A stretch of 64,000 nt of DNA. It comes from Roseivivax marinus. GTDB taxonomy: Bacteria > Pseudomonadota > Alphaproteobacteria > Rhodobacterales > Rhodobacteraceae. A program made the position numbers and the translations under genes. Below the pieces are notes generated by a model. The model searched no databases. It was not told the DNA's origin and saw only the letters and a list, made by a program, of their open reading frames with translations. Shown here in pieces: positions 30,283-39,116 of this stretch (within the stretch, counting starts at the first letter, position 1; each line of letters opens with the position of its first letter). Location: the NCBI RefSeq assembly GCF_900109705.1, contig NZ_FOAI01000005.1:186001-250000 (forward strand), written 5' to 3'.

Positions 30283-32046
30283 ATGTCCGAAACGCCCACA
30301 CCGCCAGACGACGCCGATCGTCCGGGGCCGCTGAGCTGGCGGGTGCGCACGGCGTTGCTGGCCCTGTTCGTGGCCGCCGTGGCAACGATCTGGGTGACCA
30401 ACCAGCTGCTGACCGCGCGGTTTACCGAGACCACGCGCAACCGCGCCGAACTGCGGCTGGTGCTCTACTCCGGCAACCTGTTGTCCGAGATCCGGCGCTA
30501 CCAGCTGGTGCCGCAGCTCATGGCGCTAGACCAGACGCTGATCTCGGCGCTCAGCGCCGAGGAATACGTGCAGTCCTCGCAGCGCCTGATCTTTTACGCC
30601 GACCAGATCGGCGGGGCCTCGCTGCGGCTTCTGGACCGAGACGGCCGCACCGTGGCGGCCACGGACCGCGCCCGGCTGGGCGAGGCGCACCGGCAGGAAT
30701 CCTATTTCGTCGACGCCATGCGCTCGAACGCGACGGTGTTCACCGCCGTGCGCAACGAGACCGGTGACTTCAGCTTCTACTATTCCCGCAAGGTCGAGAC
30801 CGGCGGCACCACGCTGGGCGTGATCGTGGTCGAGCTCGACCTCGGCAAGTTCGAGCGGGCGTGGGCCGGCATCTCGGACGCGGTGCTGGTCACCGACAGC
30901 GAGGGGCAGATCATCCTCGCTACCGAACCGCGCTGGCGCGGCCTGCCGGTGCAGGAGGCGCTGACCCGCGAGCCGCCCAACAGCGCCATCGAGCGCGCGA
31001 TCCAGGCCACGGCCGACTGGACCTCGGTTTCGGCCGACGCCTACGTGCGTGGCGAGGCGGTGATGCGGATCGACGGACGGATCCCGTTCCGCGGCTGGTC
31101 GATCTCGTCGTTCACCACCTATGCCAGCGTGCGCGAGCGGGTGAACGCGGTGCTGGCGCTCGAGATCATGGTCTTCGCGCTGCTGGCCGCGCTCGCGTTC
31201 TACGCCATGAGCCGCAAGACAGCGATCCGCATGGCGCTTTTCCAGCGCGAGAGCGCCGAGCTGCGCCGTCTGAACAATCGCCTTCAGCGCGAGATCGCCG
31301 AGCGGGAGCGGGTGCAGGAAAACCTCGCGGTGGCGGAGCAGACGCTCGAGCAGTCCTCCAAGCTCGCCGCACTGGGCGAGATGTCCGCGGCGGTCAGCCA
31401 CGAGCTGAACCAGCCGCTGGCCGCGATGAAGACCTACCTCGCCGGCGCGCGCCTCCTGCTGCGCCGGAACCGCCCCGAGGAAGCGCAGACCGCCTTCCAC
31501 CGCATCGACGACCTGATCGAGCGGATGGGCGCTATCACCAAGCAGCTGAAGTCCTATGCCCGCAAGGGCGATGACACGCTGGTGCCGGTGGACATGGGAG
31601 AGGCGCTGGCCTCGGCGCTGTCGATGATGGAGCCCCAGCTGAAAAGCCGGAAGGTCCGCATCAGCCGCATCCTGCCCGACCATCCGGTGCGCGTCCTGGG
31701 CGACCGCGTGCGGATCGAGCAGGTGCTGGTGAACCTTCTGCGCAACGCGCTCGACGCCACCAAGGGGGTCCGGAACCCAGAAATCGAGGTTCTGCTCGCC
31801 AGCGGCGAGACCGCGACCCTCAGCGTGCGCGACAACGGCCACGGGATCGAGGACCTCGACGCCCTGTTCGAGCCGTTCTACACGACCAAGCAACCCGGTG
31901 ACGGCACCGGCCTCGGCCTCGCGATCTCGTCCGGGATCGTCGCGGATCTGGGCGGACGTCTCACCGCACGGAACGCCGAAGGGGGTGGGGCGGTTTTCGA
32001 GATGCAGCTGCCGATCCTCAAGGAAGACCAACAAGCCGCGGAGTGA
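30283..32046 (+). CDS. dctB: C4-dicarboxylate sensor histidine kinase DctB
   Basis: Membrane sensor kinase of 587 residues, typed as DctB. A first membrane helix lies at about 26-45, then a periplasmic double-Cache-type sensor domain (RYQLVPQLMALD, FYYSRKVETG), a second helix at about 290-310, a coiled-coil linker, and the kinase core: phospho-acceptor His in AAVSHELNQPLAAMKTYL, N-box LRNALDAT, and G-boxes DNGHGI and GDGTGLGLAIS. DctB normally senses succinate, fumarate or malate and phosphorylates DctD. No Dct transporter gene is in the window, so the target operon is elsewhere. It overlaps or abuts dctD. Confidence 0.9.
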   Translation: MSETPTPPDDADRPGPLSWRVRTALLALFVAAVATIWVTNQLLTARFTETTRNRAELRLVLYSGNLLSEIRRYQLVPQLMALDQTLISALSAEEYVQSSQRLIFYADQIGGASLRLLDRDGRTVAATDRARLGEAHRQESYFVDAMRSNATVFTAVRNETGDFSFYYSRKVETGGTTLGVIVVELDLGKFERAWAGISDAVLVTDSEGQIILATEPRWRGLPVQEALTREPPNSAIERAIQATADWTSVSADAYVRGEAVMRIDGRIPFRGWSISSFTTYASVRERVNAVLALEIMVFALLAALAFYAMSRKTAIRMALFQRESAELRRLNNRLQREIAERERVQENLAVAEQTLEQSSKLAALGEMSAAVSHELNQPLAAMKTYLAGARLLLRRNRPEEAQTAFHRIDDLIERMGAITKQLKSYARKGDDTLVPVDMGEALASALSMMEPQLKSRKVRISRILPDHPVRVLGDRVRIEQVLVNLLRNALDATKGVRNPEIEVLLASGETATLSVRDNGHGIEDLDALFEPFYTTKQPGDGTGLGLAISSGIVADLGGRLTARNAEGGGAVFEMQLPILKEDQQAAE

Positions 32047-32054
32047 AACGCGAG

Positions 32055-33389
32055 ATGGCCAAGGCAATGAAGATTGCGATCGTCGACGACGAAAAAGACA
32101 TGCGCCAGTCGATCAGCCAGTGGCTGGCCCTGTCGGGCTACGACACCGAAAGCTTCGGTAGTGCCGAAGAGGCGCTGGCGACGGTCGGCCCAGATTACCC
32201 GGGGATCGTGATCTCCGACATCAAGATGCCGGGGATGGACGGAATCGCCTTCCTTAAGAAACTCATGGGCGTGGACAGCGCGCTGCCGGTCATCATGATC
32301 ACCGGCCACGGCGACGTGCCGATGGCGGTCGAAGCCATGCGTATCGGCGCGTTCGACTTCCTGGAGAAGCCGTTCAACCCGGATCGCATGTCCGAGCTTG
32401 CCAAGCGCGCCACCGCCGCGCGGCGCCTGACGCTCGACAACCGCCAGCTGCGGCGCGAACTGTCGGACGGCACCCAGCTTATGGAAAAGCTGATCGGCTC
32501 GTCGCCCGCGATGGAGCGCCTGCGCGAGGACATTCTCGATCTCGGGCAGGCCGACGGCCACGTTCTGATCGAGGGCGAGACAGGCACCGGCAAGACCCTG
32601 GTTGCGCACGCGCTTCACGCCGTCGGCAGCCGGGCGGGCAAGAAGTTCCTGCTTCTGCCCTGTGCCGCCCTGGACGAGACCACGCTACAGAAGCGTCTCT
32701 TCGGTCCGATGGACGAGGGCGACGCGCAGCTTCCGGCGATGGAGGAGGCGCGCGGCGGCACGCTGGTGCTCGAGGATATCGAGTCGCTGTCGGACCAGGC
32801 GCAGGCGCGGCTGCTGTCGATCATCAACGATCAAGGCAATCCGCCCGAAACGCGCATCGTCGCCATCTGCAATCTTCAGGACGAGGGCCGCACCTGTGAA
32901 ACGGCGTTGCGCTCGGACCTGTTCTATCGCCTCGCGGCGCTGCGGATCACCGTGCCGCCCCTTCGCCAGCGGGGCGAGGATATCCTGACGCTCTTCACCC
33001 GCTTCTCGGAAGGCTACGCCGACGAATACGGCTGCGAGGCGCCCGAGGTCTCGGCGCAGGAGGCCGCGCAGCTGTTGCAGGCGCCGTGGCCCGGCAACGT
33101 CCGCCAGCTCATCAACCTCGCCGAGCGCGCGACGCTCCAATCCCGCCGCGGCACCGGCACCATCGCATCGCTTCTGATGAACGATCACGAAGAGATGCAG
33201 CCGGTGATGACCACCGAAGGCAAGCCGCTCAAGGAATATGTCGAAGCGTTCGAACGGATGCTGATCGACAACACCATGCGCCGCCACAAGGGATCGATCG
33301 CCGCGGTGATGGATGAGCTTTGCCTGCCGCGCCGGACGCTGAACGAGAAGATGGCGAAGTATGGGCTTCAGCGCGCGGACTACCTCTGA
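32055..33389 (+). CDS. dctD: DctD-like NtrC-family response regulator lacking the GAFTGA loop
   Basis: Response regulator partner of DctB, 444 residues from this ATG. The receiver domain has the acidic pocket VDDEKDM and phospho-Asp in VISDIKMPGMDG. The AAA+ domain has Walker A GETGTGKT and Walker B TLVLEDIE, an R-finger region (RSDLFYRLAALRI) and a C-terminal Fis-type HTH. The sigma-54 contact loop GAFTGA, expected after LFG, is missing: the sequence runs LFGPMDEGDAQLPAMEEARGG. Such proteins in Rhodobacter (for example NtrC) work with sigma-70. Start is uncertain: a GTG 12 nt upstream overlaps the dctB stop (GTGA). Confidence 0.88.
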   Translation: MAKAMKIAIVDDEKDMRQSISQWLALSGYDTESFGSAEEALATVGPDYPGIVISDIKMPGMDGIAFLKKLMGVDSALPVIMITGHGDVPMAVEAMRIGAFDFLEKPFNPDRMSELAKRATAARRLTLDNRQLRRELSDGTQLMEKLIGSSPAMERLREDILDLGQADGHVLIEGETGTGKTLVAHALHAVGSRAGKKFLLLPCAALDETTLQKRLFGPMDEGDAQLPAMEEARGGTLVLEDIESLSDQAQARLLSIINDQGNPPETRIVAICNLQDEGRTCETALRSDLFYRLAALRITVPPLRQRGEDILTLFTRFSEGYADEYGCEAPEVSAQEAAQLLQAPWPGNVRQLINLAERATLQSRRGTGTIASLLMNDHEEMQPVMTTEGKPLKEYVEAFERMLIDNTMRRHKGSIAAVMDELCLPRRTLNEKMAKYGLQRADYL

Positions 33390-33420
33390 GGCGCGGCGCG
33401 GCCTTCGGACCCACGAGACG

Positions 33421-33457
33421 AAAAACCCCCGGTCGCCGCGCGCGACCGGGGGTTTTT
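33421..33457. terminator. Bidirectional intrinsic terminator between dctD and the ABC-F gene
   Basis: A 16-bp perfect stem AAAAACCCCCGGTCGC / GCGACCGGGGGTTTTT with a 5-nt loop. The A5 and T5 ends make it a terminator for both converging genes. It is 32 bp after the dctD stop and 22 bp before the stop of the ABC-F gene. Confidence 0.93.
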
Positions 33458-33479
33458 CATTGTCATGCCGGCGGGGGCG

Positions 33480-35360
33480 TCACGCCGTCTCGGCCGCCTC
33501 CAGCTTCTCGAGTGCGGCCATCCAGAGCGCCTCGGCCCGGCTCAGACCGTCCATGACTTCGGCGTATTTCTTATTCCACGTCTCGAGTTCGCCCACGCGA
33601 CCGTCGTCGTAGAGCGCGGGATCGGCGAGCTTGGCGGCGAGCTTGTCGCGCATGTCGTTGAGCTTGTCGACGCGGGCCTCGCACTTCCGGACGTCCGAGC
33701 GCAGGGCGAGGATCGCGTCGCGCGACGGGCGCTTGGCCTTGGCGGCGGTCGCGGCTTCCGCCTTCGCCTTCTCGGCGCGGGCCTTCTCGGGCGCGGGCTT
33801 TTCGACGGTCAGCAGCATCTTGCGGTAGGCGTCGAGGTCCTCCTCGTAGGGGCGCACGGTGCCGTCCTTCACCAGCCACAGCCGGTCGGCCACCATCGAC
33901 AGCAGGTGCATGTCGTGGCTCACGAGGATGACCGCACCCTCGTAGGCGTTGAGCGCCTCCATCAGGGCCTCGCGGCTCTCGATGTCGAGGTGGTTGGTCG
34001 GCTCGTCGAGAATGAGCATGTGCGGCGCGTCGAGCGTTGCGAGCAGCAGCGAGAGGCGTGCCTTCTGTCCGCCCGACAGGCGCCCGACCTCGGTTTCGGC
34101 CTGCGCGGCACCAAGACCGAAGCCAGCCAGCTTGGCGCGCAGCTGGGGCGGCGCCACGCCGGGCCGTTCGCGCTGGATGTGCTGAAGCGGCGTCTCCTCG
34201 ACCCGAAGCTCGTCCACCTGGTGCTGGGCGAAGTAGCCGACCCGCAGCTTCGAGGCCCGTGTCGAGCGACCGTCGAACAGAGGCAGCCGTTCGGACAGAA
34301 GCTTGGCCAGCGTCGACTTGCCCTGGCCGTTCTTGCCCAGAAGCGCAATCCGGTCGTCCTGGTCGATCCGCAGGTTCAGCCGCGACAGAACGGTCGTGTC
34401 ACCGTAGCCAGTGCTGCCGCCCTCGATGTTGACAATGGGCGGCGACAGTTCGTCGGGCTGGGGGAAGGTGAAGACGCGCTTCTCGGCGTCCTCGGGCAGG
34501 GTGATCGTTTCCATCTTCTCGATCATCTTGACCCGCGACTGGGCCTGTTTGGCCTTCGACGCCTTGGCCTTGAAGCGATCGACGAAGCTTTGCAGGTGGG
34601 CCTTGCGGGCCTCCTGCTTCTTGGCCATCGAGCTCAGAAGCGCGCGCTGCTCGGCGCGCTGGCGGGCGAACTGGTCGTAGGACCCCTGCCAGTAGGTCAG
34701 CTTTTTCTCGGAGAGGTGCAGGATGCCGCCAACTGCACGATTGAGCAGCCCGCGATCGTGCGAGATGACGATGACCGTGTGCGGATACCGCGCGAGGTAG
34801 CTTTCCAGCCAGAGCGCGCCCTCGAGGTCGAGGTAGTTGGTCGGCTCGTCGAGAAGCAGCAGGTCGGGTTGGGCGAACAGCACGCCCGCGAGCGCCACGC
34901 GCATCCGCCAGCCACCCGAGAAGGCCGAGCAGGGCATCTTCTGCTGGGCGTCGTCAAAGCCCAGGCCCTTGAGGATCGACGCGGCGCGGCCCTCGGCCGA
35001 CCAGGCGTCGATGTCGGCGAGCCGGGTCTGCACGTCCGCGATGCGGGTGGCGTCGGTCGCGGTCTCGGCCTCGGCCATCAGCGACGCGCGTTCGGTATCG
35101 GCGGCGAGCACGGTGTCGATCAGGCTGGTCTCGGACGACGGCACCTCCTGCGCGACGCCGCCGACGCGGGCGCGCGAGGGCAGGGCGATTTCGCCGCCGT
35201 CGAGGGTCAGCTCGCCCCGGATCAGGCGGAAGAGCGTGGTCTTGCCCGTGCCGTTCGCGCCGACGAGGCCGACCTTGTGGCCGTCGGGAATCGTGGCGGT
35301 CGCGCCCTCGAACAACGGGCGGCCTTCGACGGAATAGGAGATGTCGGCGATCTGAAGCAT
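33480..35360 (-). CDS. ABC-F family ATPase (YheS/Uup-like)
   Basis: Cytosolic, translation-associated ATPase of 626 residues with two ABC domains and no membrane helices. Domain 1 has Walker A GANGTGKTT, signature FSGGW and Walker B LLLLDEPTNYLD; domain 2 has GKNGQGKST, LSGGQ and LILDEPTNHLD. The P-site tRNA-interaction linker between them is highly charged (about 235-320), and a C-terminal coiled coil follows (about 520-620, rich in Lys/Ala/Glu). The order fits the YheS/ABCF3-type housekeeping subgroup, not resistance factors. Transcribed alone from the minus strand. Confidence 0.9.
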   Translation of the reverse strand: MLQIADISYSVEGRPLFEGATATIPDGHKVGLVGANGTGKTTLFRLIRGELTLDGGEIALPSRARVGGVAQEVPSSETSLIDTVLAADTERASLMAEAETATDATRIADVQTRLADIDAWSAEGRAASILKGLGFDDAQQKMPCSAFSGGWRMRVALAGVLFAQPDLLLLDEPTNYLDLEGALWLESYLARYPHTVIVISHDRGLLNRAVGGILHLSEKKLTYWQGSYDQFARQRAEQRALLSSMAKKQEARKAHLQSFVDRFKAKASKAKQAQSRVKMIEKMETITLPEDAEKRVFTFPQPDELSPPIVNIEGGSTGYGDTTVLSRLNLRIDQDDRIALLGKNGQGKSTLAKLLSERLPLFDGRSTRASKLRVGYFAQHQVDELRVEETPLQHIQRERPGVAPPQLRAKLAGFGLGAAQAETEVGRLSGGQKARLSLLLATLDAPHMLILDEPTNHLDIESREALMEALNAYEGAVILVSHDMHLLSMVADRLWLVKDGTVRPYEEDLDAYRKMLLTVEKPAPEKARAEKAKAEAATAAKAKRPSRDAILALRSDVRKCEARVDKLNDMRDKLAAKLADPALYDDGRVGELETWNKKYAEVMDGLSRAEALWMAALEKLEAAETA

Positions 35361-35435
35361 GGGCGCGCTCTAGCAGAGGGTCGCGGGGGCGGGAAGGGCC
35401 CCCGCGCGGCCCGTGGGTGCCGCCTGCGTGAGCGC

Positions 35436-36086
35436 CTATTCCGGTCCCGCCGAGGTAAGCTCCGTTTCGATCACGACGCTCACGGTGTCGCCCACACCCA
35501 GCGTCGAACCAGGCGCGGGAATGCCCGTCGAGATGCCGAAATCGGACCGGTCCAGCTGCCCCGTGGCCGAGAACCCGATGCGGGCGCCCGGTTCCCACTC
35601 GACGTCCGCCCAGCCTCCGTTGAACGTGGCTTCCAGGGTGACCGGCGCGGCCACGCCGCGCAGGGTGAGCGTGCCGGCGATCTCGGCAGTGCGCTCTCCG
35701 GTCTGGGTGACGCTTTCGGAGGTGAAGACGATCTCGGGGTGGGACGCGGCGTCGAGCCAGTCGGGCCCGAGTATCTCCTCGCGGAACCCTTCAGGCGGGC
35801 TCGGCAGGTCGAGAGAGGCGGTGGCGATGCTCACCTCCAGATCGGCGGAGGCGGGATCGGACGGGTCCAGCTTCAAGGTGCCCGTGACCTGGTCGAAACC
35901 GGCTGTGTAGGCCGAGAATCCCATGTGATCTACGCGAAACAAAACCGAAGTGTGCGCCGGATCGATCCGGTAGGTCGTGCTGGGGAGCTGCCCGGGAGGA
36001 ACCGAGGCGTCTTGCGCTTCTGCGCCCCCTGCGAACATGGCAACCACGAGGGCCGCGCCCGCGCCCCAACCGAAATCACGCATCAT
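35436..36086 (-). CDS. YceI-family periplasmic lipid-binding-like protein
   Basis: A 216-residue protein with a Sec signal peptide (hydrophobic core GAGAALVVAMFAGG, cleavage near AEA-QDA). The mature part has the YceI lipocalin-like pattern: YRIDPAHTSVLFRVDHMG at the start, FDQVTGTLKLD, then ASHPEIVFTSESV and DRSDFGI. YceI proteins are thought to bind polyisoprenoid or similar lipids in the periplasm. Start: two ATGs are adjacent; GGAG lies 5 nt before the first. It sits just downstream of the AGCS symporter (71 bp), perhaps in one transcript. Confidence 0.9.
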   Translation of the reverse strand: MMRDFGWGAGAALVVAMFAGGAEAQDASVPPGQLPSTTYRIDPAHTSVLFRVDHMGFSAYTAGFDQVTGTLKLDPSDPASADLEVSIATASLDLPSPPEGFREEILGPDWLDAASHPEIVFTSESVTQTGERTAEIAGTLTLRGVAAPVTLEATFNGGWADVEWEPGARIGFSATGQLDRSDFGISTGIPAPGSTLGVGDTVSVVIETELTSAGPE

Positions 36087-36157
36087 CCTGTCTCCGGACA
36101 AAGGAAAACCGAGGGGCGAAGCGTATCCGCCCCCCGGTTCTTGGCAATCTTTCGCGA

Positions 36158-37603
36158 TCAGGTCTGGCGGTGTTCCGCCTCGACGTCGCGATTCCAGATC
36201 GAGGCGTCGATGCCCCGGTCCAGCCCTTCGTGCTGCGAGATGCGGAACAGCGGCTCCTGGCCTGCCTTGCGCTGCGCGAAGTAGTCCTTGGTCAGCCGCA
36301 TGACGGTGCCCGAGAGCAGCAGCAGCGCCACGAGGTTGATCGTCGCCATCGTCGCCATGCTGGCGTCCGCGAAGTTGAACACCCGCGTCACCGGCTGCAC
36401 CGCGCCCCAGATCACCATCGCCAGCTGCATGCACTTGAAGATGGTCAGGGGCGTTTTTCCGGCGAGGCCGAGGAACTCGAGCACGTTCTCGGAATAGGCG
36501 TAGTTGCCGATGATCGAGGTGTAGGCGAAGAACAGGATCGCCACCGCGATGAAGAGAGGTCCGGCCACGCCAATATGCTCGGCCAGCGCGTTCTGCGTCA
36601 GCTCCATGCCGGTCACGCCGTCGGGGCCATAATCGACCACGCCCGACAGAAGGATCATCAGCGCCGTCGCGGTGCAGATCAGGATCGTGTCGATGAACAC
36701 GCCCAGACCCTGCACCAGACCCTGCGAGGACGGGTGGTGCGGCTCGGGCACGGCCACGGCCGCGATGTGCGGCGCCGAACCCATGCCGGCCTCGTTCGAG
36801 AAGAGGCCCCGCTTGACCCCGTTCAACAGCGCCGCCGTCAGGCCGCCGGTGAAGCCGCCCACCGCCTGGTCGAAGCCGAACGCCGCCTTGACGATCATCG
36901 CCAGCGCGCCGGGAACCTCGGTGATGTTGATTGCGATGATCACCAGTGCCACCAGCAGGTAGATGCCCGCCATGAACGGCACGACCTTCTCGGCCACCCG
37001 TGCGATCGACGGGATGCCCCCGAAGATCACCAGCGCCACCAGCGCCGCGATGACGAGGCCAGTGCCGAGCTTGGGGATGCCCATCGCGCCCTCGACCGCG
37101 TCGGCGATGGAATTCGACTGCACCGCGACGAAGATCAGGCCGAACGAGCACAGGAAGAAGAAACAGAAAACGTAACCCAGCCATTTGGCCTTGAGCCCGT
37201 GCCACATGTAGTAGGCCGGCCCGCCGCGATAGCGGCCGTCGTGGTTGCGCACCTTGTAGAGCTGCGCCAGCGTCGACTCCGCGTAAGCCGTGACCATGCC
37301 CACGAGCGCCACCATCCACATCCAGAAGATCGCGCCCGGGCCGCCGAGGTAGATCGCCACCGCGACGCCGGCGAGGTTGCCGGTGCCCACGCGGCTCGCA
37401 AGGCTGATCGTCAGCGCCTGAAGGGGCGTGATGCCGTCACCGGACGTCGCGCGCGAGGACGCGATGACCCGGAAGAACTCGGTGAAGTGGCGGAACTGAA
37501 GCCCGCCCAGCCTGACGGTGAGGTAGATGCCCGTGGCCAGAAGGCCCCAGACGAGGACGTAGCCCCACAGAACGGTATTCAGAAAGTCGACAACCGCATT
37601 CAT
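36158..37603 (-). CDS. Sodium:alanine symporter family (AGCS) transporter
   Basis: Inner-membrane sodium-coupled amino acid transporter of 481 residues with about 10-11 hydrophobic helices. Family signature residues are present: [27 protein letters not shown] and [13 protein letters not shown] (locations near residues 60-85 and 275-290). The usual substrates are alanine and glycine. The C-terminus is hydrophilic and cytosolic. It is divergent from ndk, 173 bp apart, and followed by the yceI gene. Confidence 0.93.
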   Translation of the reverse strand: MNAVVDFLNTVLWGYVLVWGLLATGIYLTVRLGGLQFRHFTEFFRVIASSRATSGDGITPLQALTISLASRVGTGNLAGVAVAIYLGGPGAIFWMWMVALVGMVTAYAESTLAQLYKVRNHDGRYRGGPAYYMWHGLKAKWLGYVFCFFFLCSFGLIFVAVQSNSIADAVEGAMGIPKLGTGLVIAALVALVIFGGIPSIARVAEKVVPFMAGIYLLVALVIIAINITEVPGALAMIVKAAFGFDQAVGGFTGGLTAALLNGVKRGLFSNEAGMGSAPHIAAVAVPEPHHPSSQGLVQGLGVFIDTILICTATALMILLSGVVDYGPDGVTGMELTQNALAEHIGVAGPLFIAVAILFFAYTSIIGNYAYSENVLEFLGLAGKTPLTIFKCMQLAMVIWGAVQPVTRVFNFADASMATMATINLVALLLLSGTVMRLTKDYFAQRKAGQEPLFRISQHEGLDRGIDASIWNRDVEAEHRQT

Positions 37604-37776
37604 CCCCGTCCCTCCTTCTTCTTGAAATTAACCAATGTCTCGGACACGTAGCGCGTGTGCTGCGACGTCCAGCCGCAGGCGACGCGCAAATCAGGTTTTC
37701 AAGGACGGGGGCGCGTGCTAGGCGGGCGCGGATCAATTCCGCCGGGCCAAGGTCCGGCCATCAAGAGGCATCTGAA

Positions 37777-38199
37777 ATGGCAACCGAACGCACCCTTTCG
37801 ATCATCAAGCCCGACGCGACCAAGCGCAACCTCACCGGCAAGATCAACGCCAAGTTCGAGGAAGCGGGCCTTCGCATCGTCGCGCAGAAGCGCATCCAGC
37901 TGACCAAGGCGCAAGCGGGCGAGTTCTACAAGGTCCACGCCGAGCGTCCCTTCTACGACGAACTGTGCGAGTTCATGGCATCGGCACCGGTCGTGGTGCA
38001 GGTTCTCGAGGGCGAGGACGCGATCGCGAAGAACCGCGAAGTGATGGGCGCGACGAACCCCGCGGACGCCGCCGAAGGCACCATCCGCGCCGAGTTCGCC
38101 GAATCCGTCGGCGAGAACTCGGTCCACGGCTCGGATGCCCCCGAGACCGCGGCCGAAGAGATCGCGTTCTACTTCTCGGGCCTCGAGATCGTCGGCTGA
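37777..38199 (+). CDS. ndk: Nucleoside diphosphate kinase
   Basis: Transfers the gamma phosphate between nucleoside triphosphates and diphosphates through a phospho-histidine. The 140-residue protein has the N-terminal [13 protein letters not shown] and the active-site histidine in ENSVHGSD. The ATG is preceded by AAGAGGC at 9 nt. It is a single-gene unit closed by a strong terminator. Confidence 0.97.
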   Translation: MATERTLSIIKPDATKRNLTGKINAKFEEAGLRIVAQKRIQLTKAQAGEFYKVHAERPFYDELCEFMASAPVVVQVLEGEDAIAKNREVMGATNPADAAEGTIRAEFAESVGENSVHGSDAPETAAEEIAFYFSGLEIVG

Positions 38200-38225
38200 G
38201 CCGACCTCCTGACCCCTGATATGCG

Positions 38226-38254
38226 AAACGGGAGCCCGGCGGGCTCCCGTTTTT
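38226..38254 (+). terminator. Intrinsic terminator of ndk
   Basis: An 11-bp stem AACGGGAGCCC / GGGCTCCCGTT with a tight GGC loop, followed by T5. It begins 27 bp after the ndk stop. On the opposite strand only a short T run follows, but it may also stop the converging DUF4112 transcript. Confidence 0.92.
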
Positions 38255-38277
38255 CGTTTCCGGCGATGCGCGCCGGA

Positions 38278-38682
38278 TCAGACGTGCGCCGCGCGTTCGG
38301 GCGCCAGTGCGCCGCCGTGCTTCTTCTCGACGAATTGCCGGATCAGCGCCGCGTTCTTGCGGTTGGACTTGTAGCCCACGTCGAACACCGTGCCGATCAC
38401 GGGGATCGAGCCAATCACGTAGTCGATGCCCGAGTTCACCGCCATCTGCCCGATGACATGCTTCGGCGCGCCCATCTTCCAGGCCGAGCGGAAGATGTAG
38501 GCGGCGGGCAACAGAGCCAGCGTGTCGCCGACACCGGGCACGATGCTCAGAATGCCGTCCCAGCCAAAGCGGATGCTGGTGCCCGGGATCGTGAAGGCGC
38601 TGTCCAGGCTCGCGGCCAGACGCTCGACGCGCTCGACTTCGGCCATGTCCTCGATCGCGAAGGATTGGGTGTCGCGGGGCAT
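38278..38682 (-). CDS. DUF4112 membrane protein
   Basis: A 134-residue protein of the DUF4112 family. It has an N-terminal amphipathic part, then the family core IPGTSIRFGWDGILSIVPGVGDTL, a hydrophobic helix (LALLPAAYIFRSA) and a second (YVIGSIPVIGTVFDVGYKSN). Function is unknown; it is an inner membrane protein. Its ATG overlaps the stop of the Pmp3-like gene upstream (TGATG), so the two are translationally coupled and probably work together or are regulated together. Confidence 0.85.
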   Translation of the reverse strand: MPRDTQSFAIEDMAEVERVERLAASLDSAFTIPGTSIRFGWDGILSIVPGVGDTLALLPAAYIFRSAWKMGAPKHVIGQMAVNSGIDYVIGSIPVIGTVFDVGYKSNRKNAALIRQFVEKKHGGALAPERAAHV

Positions 38683-38855
38683 CACGCGGTGCGCGGACCG
38701 GTGCGGGCGATGACCCAGATCGCGTGCACGATGCCCGGGATGTAGCCAAGGATTGTCAGCAGGATATTGATCCAGAAGTGCTTGCCGAGGCCGACCTGCA
38801 GGAACACGCCGAGCGGCGGCAGCAGGATGGCGATGATGATGCGGATAAGGTCCAT
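38682..38855 (-). CDS. YqaE/Pmp3-family small membrane protein (57 aa)
   Basis: A 57-residue protein with two membrane helices: IRIIIAILLPPLGVFLQVG (family signature with LPP-LGVFLQ) and WINILLTILGYIPGIVHAIWVI (each given only to mark the helices). These are the exact marks of the Pmp3/YqaE family, which is linked to membrane potential and stress tolerance. GGAGG lies 8 nt before the ATG. It is the first gene of a two-gene unit with DUF4112. It is easily missed because of its length. Confidence 0.92.
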   Translation of the reverse strand: MDLIRIIIAILLPPLGVFLQVGLGKHFWINILLTILGYIPGIVHAIWVIARTGPRTA

Positions 38856-39116
38856 GAGGCGATTCCTCCGGTCGGAGAGAAGGTGTGCGGGTTCATAAGC
38901 GAACGCCGCGCTCGCGCAGCGGGTTCCGCAGACTCGCGGCCTCCCGACACGGGGTGTGTGAGTGTCATGGACGGGCCCGGCTTCGTGGCGGTGGAGGCTC
39001 CGGGGAATGCCCGGTCACCGCGTACGAGGGTCGTCGGGCAATACCGGTGGTCCCTCTCGGCCGAGCGGTCGCAAGCGGCACACGCCCCGTGCCAGGGCGC
39101 CGCGCCGTTGCGTGCC

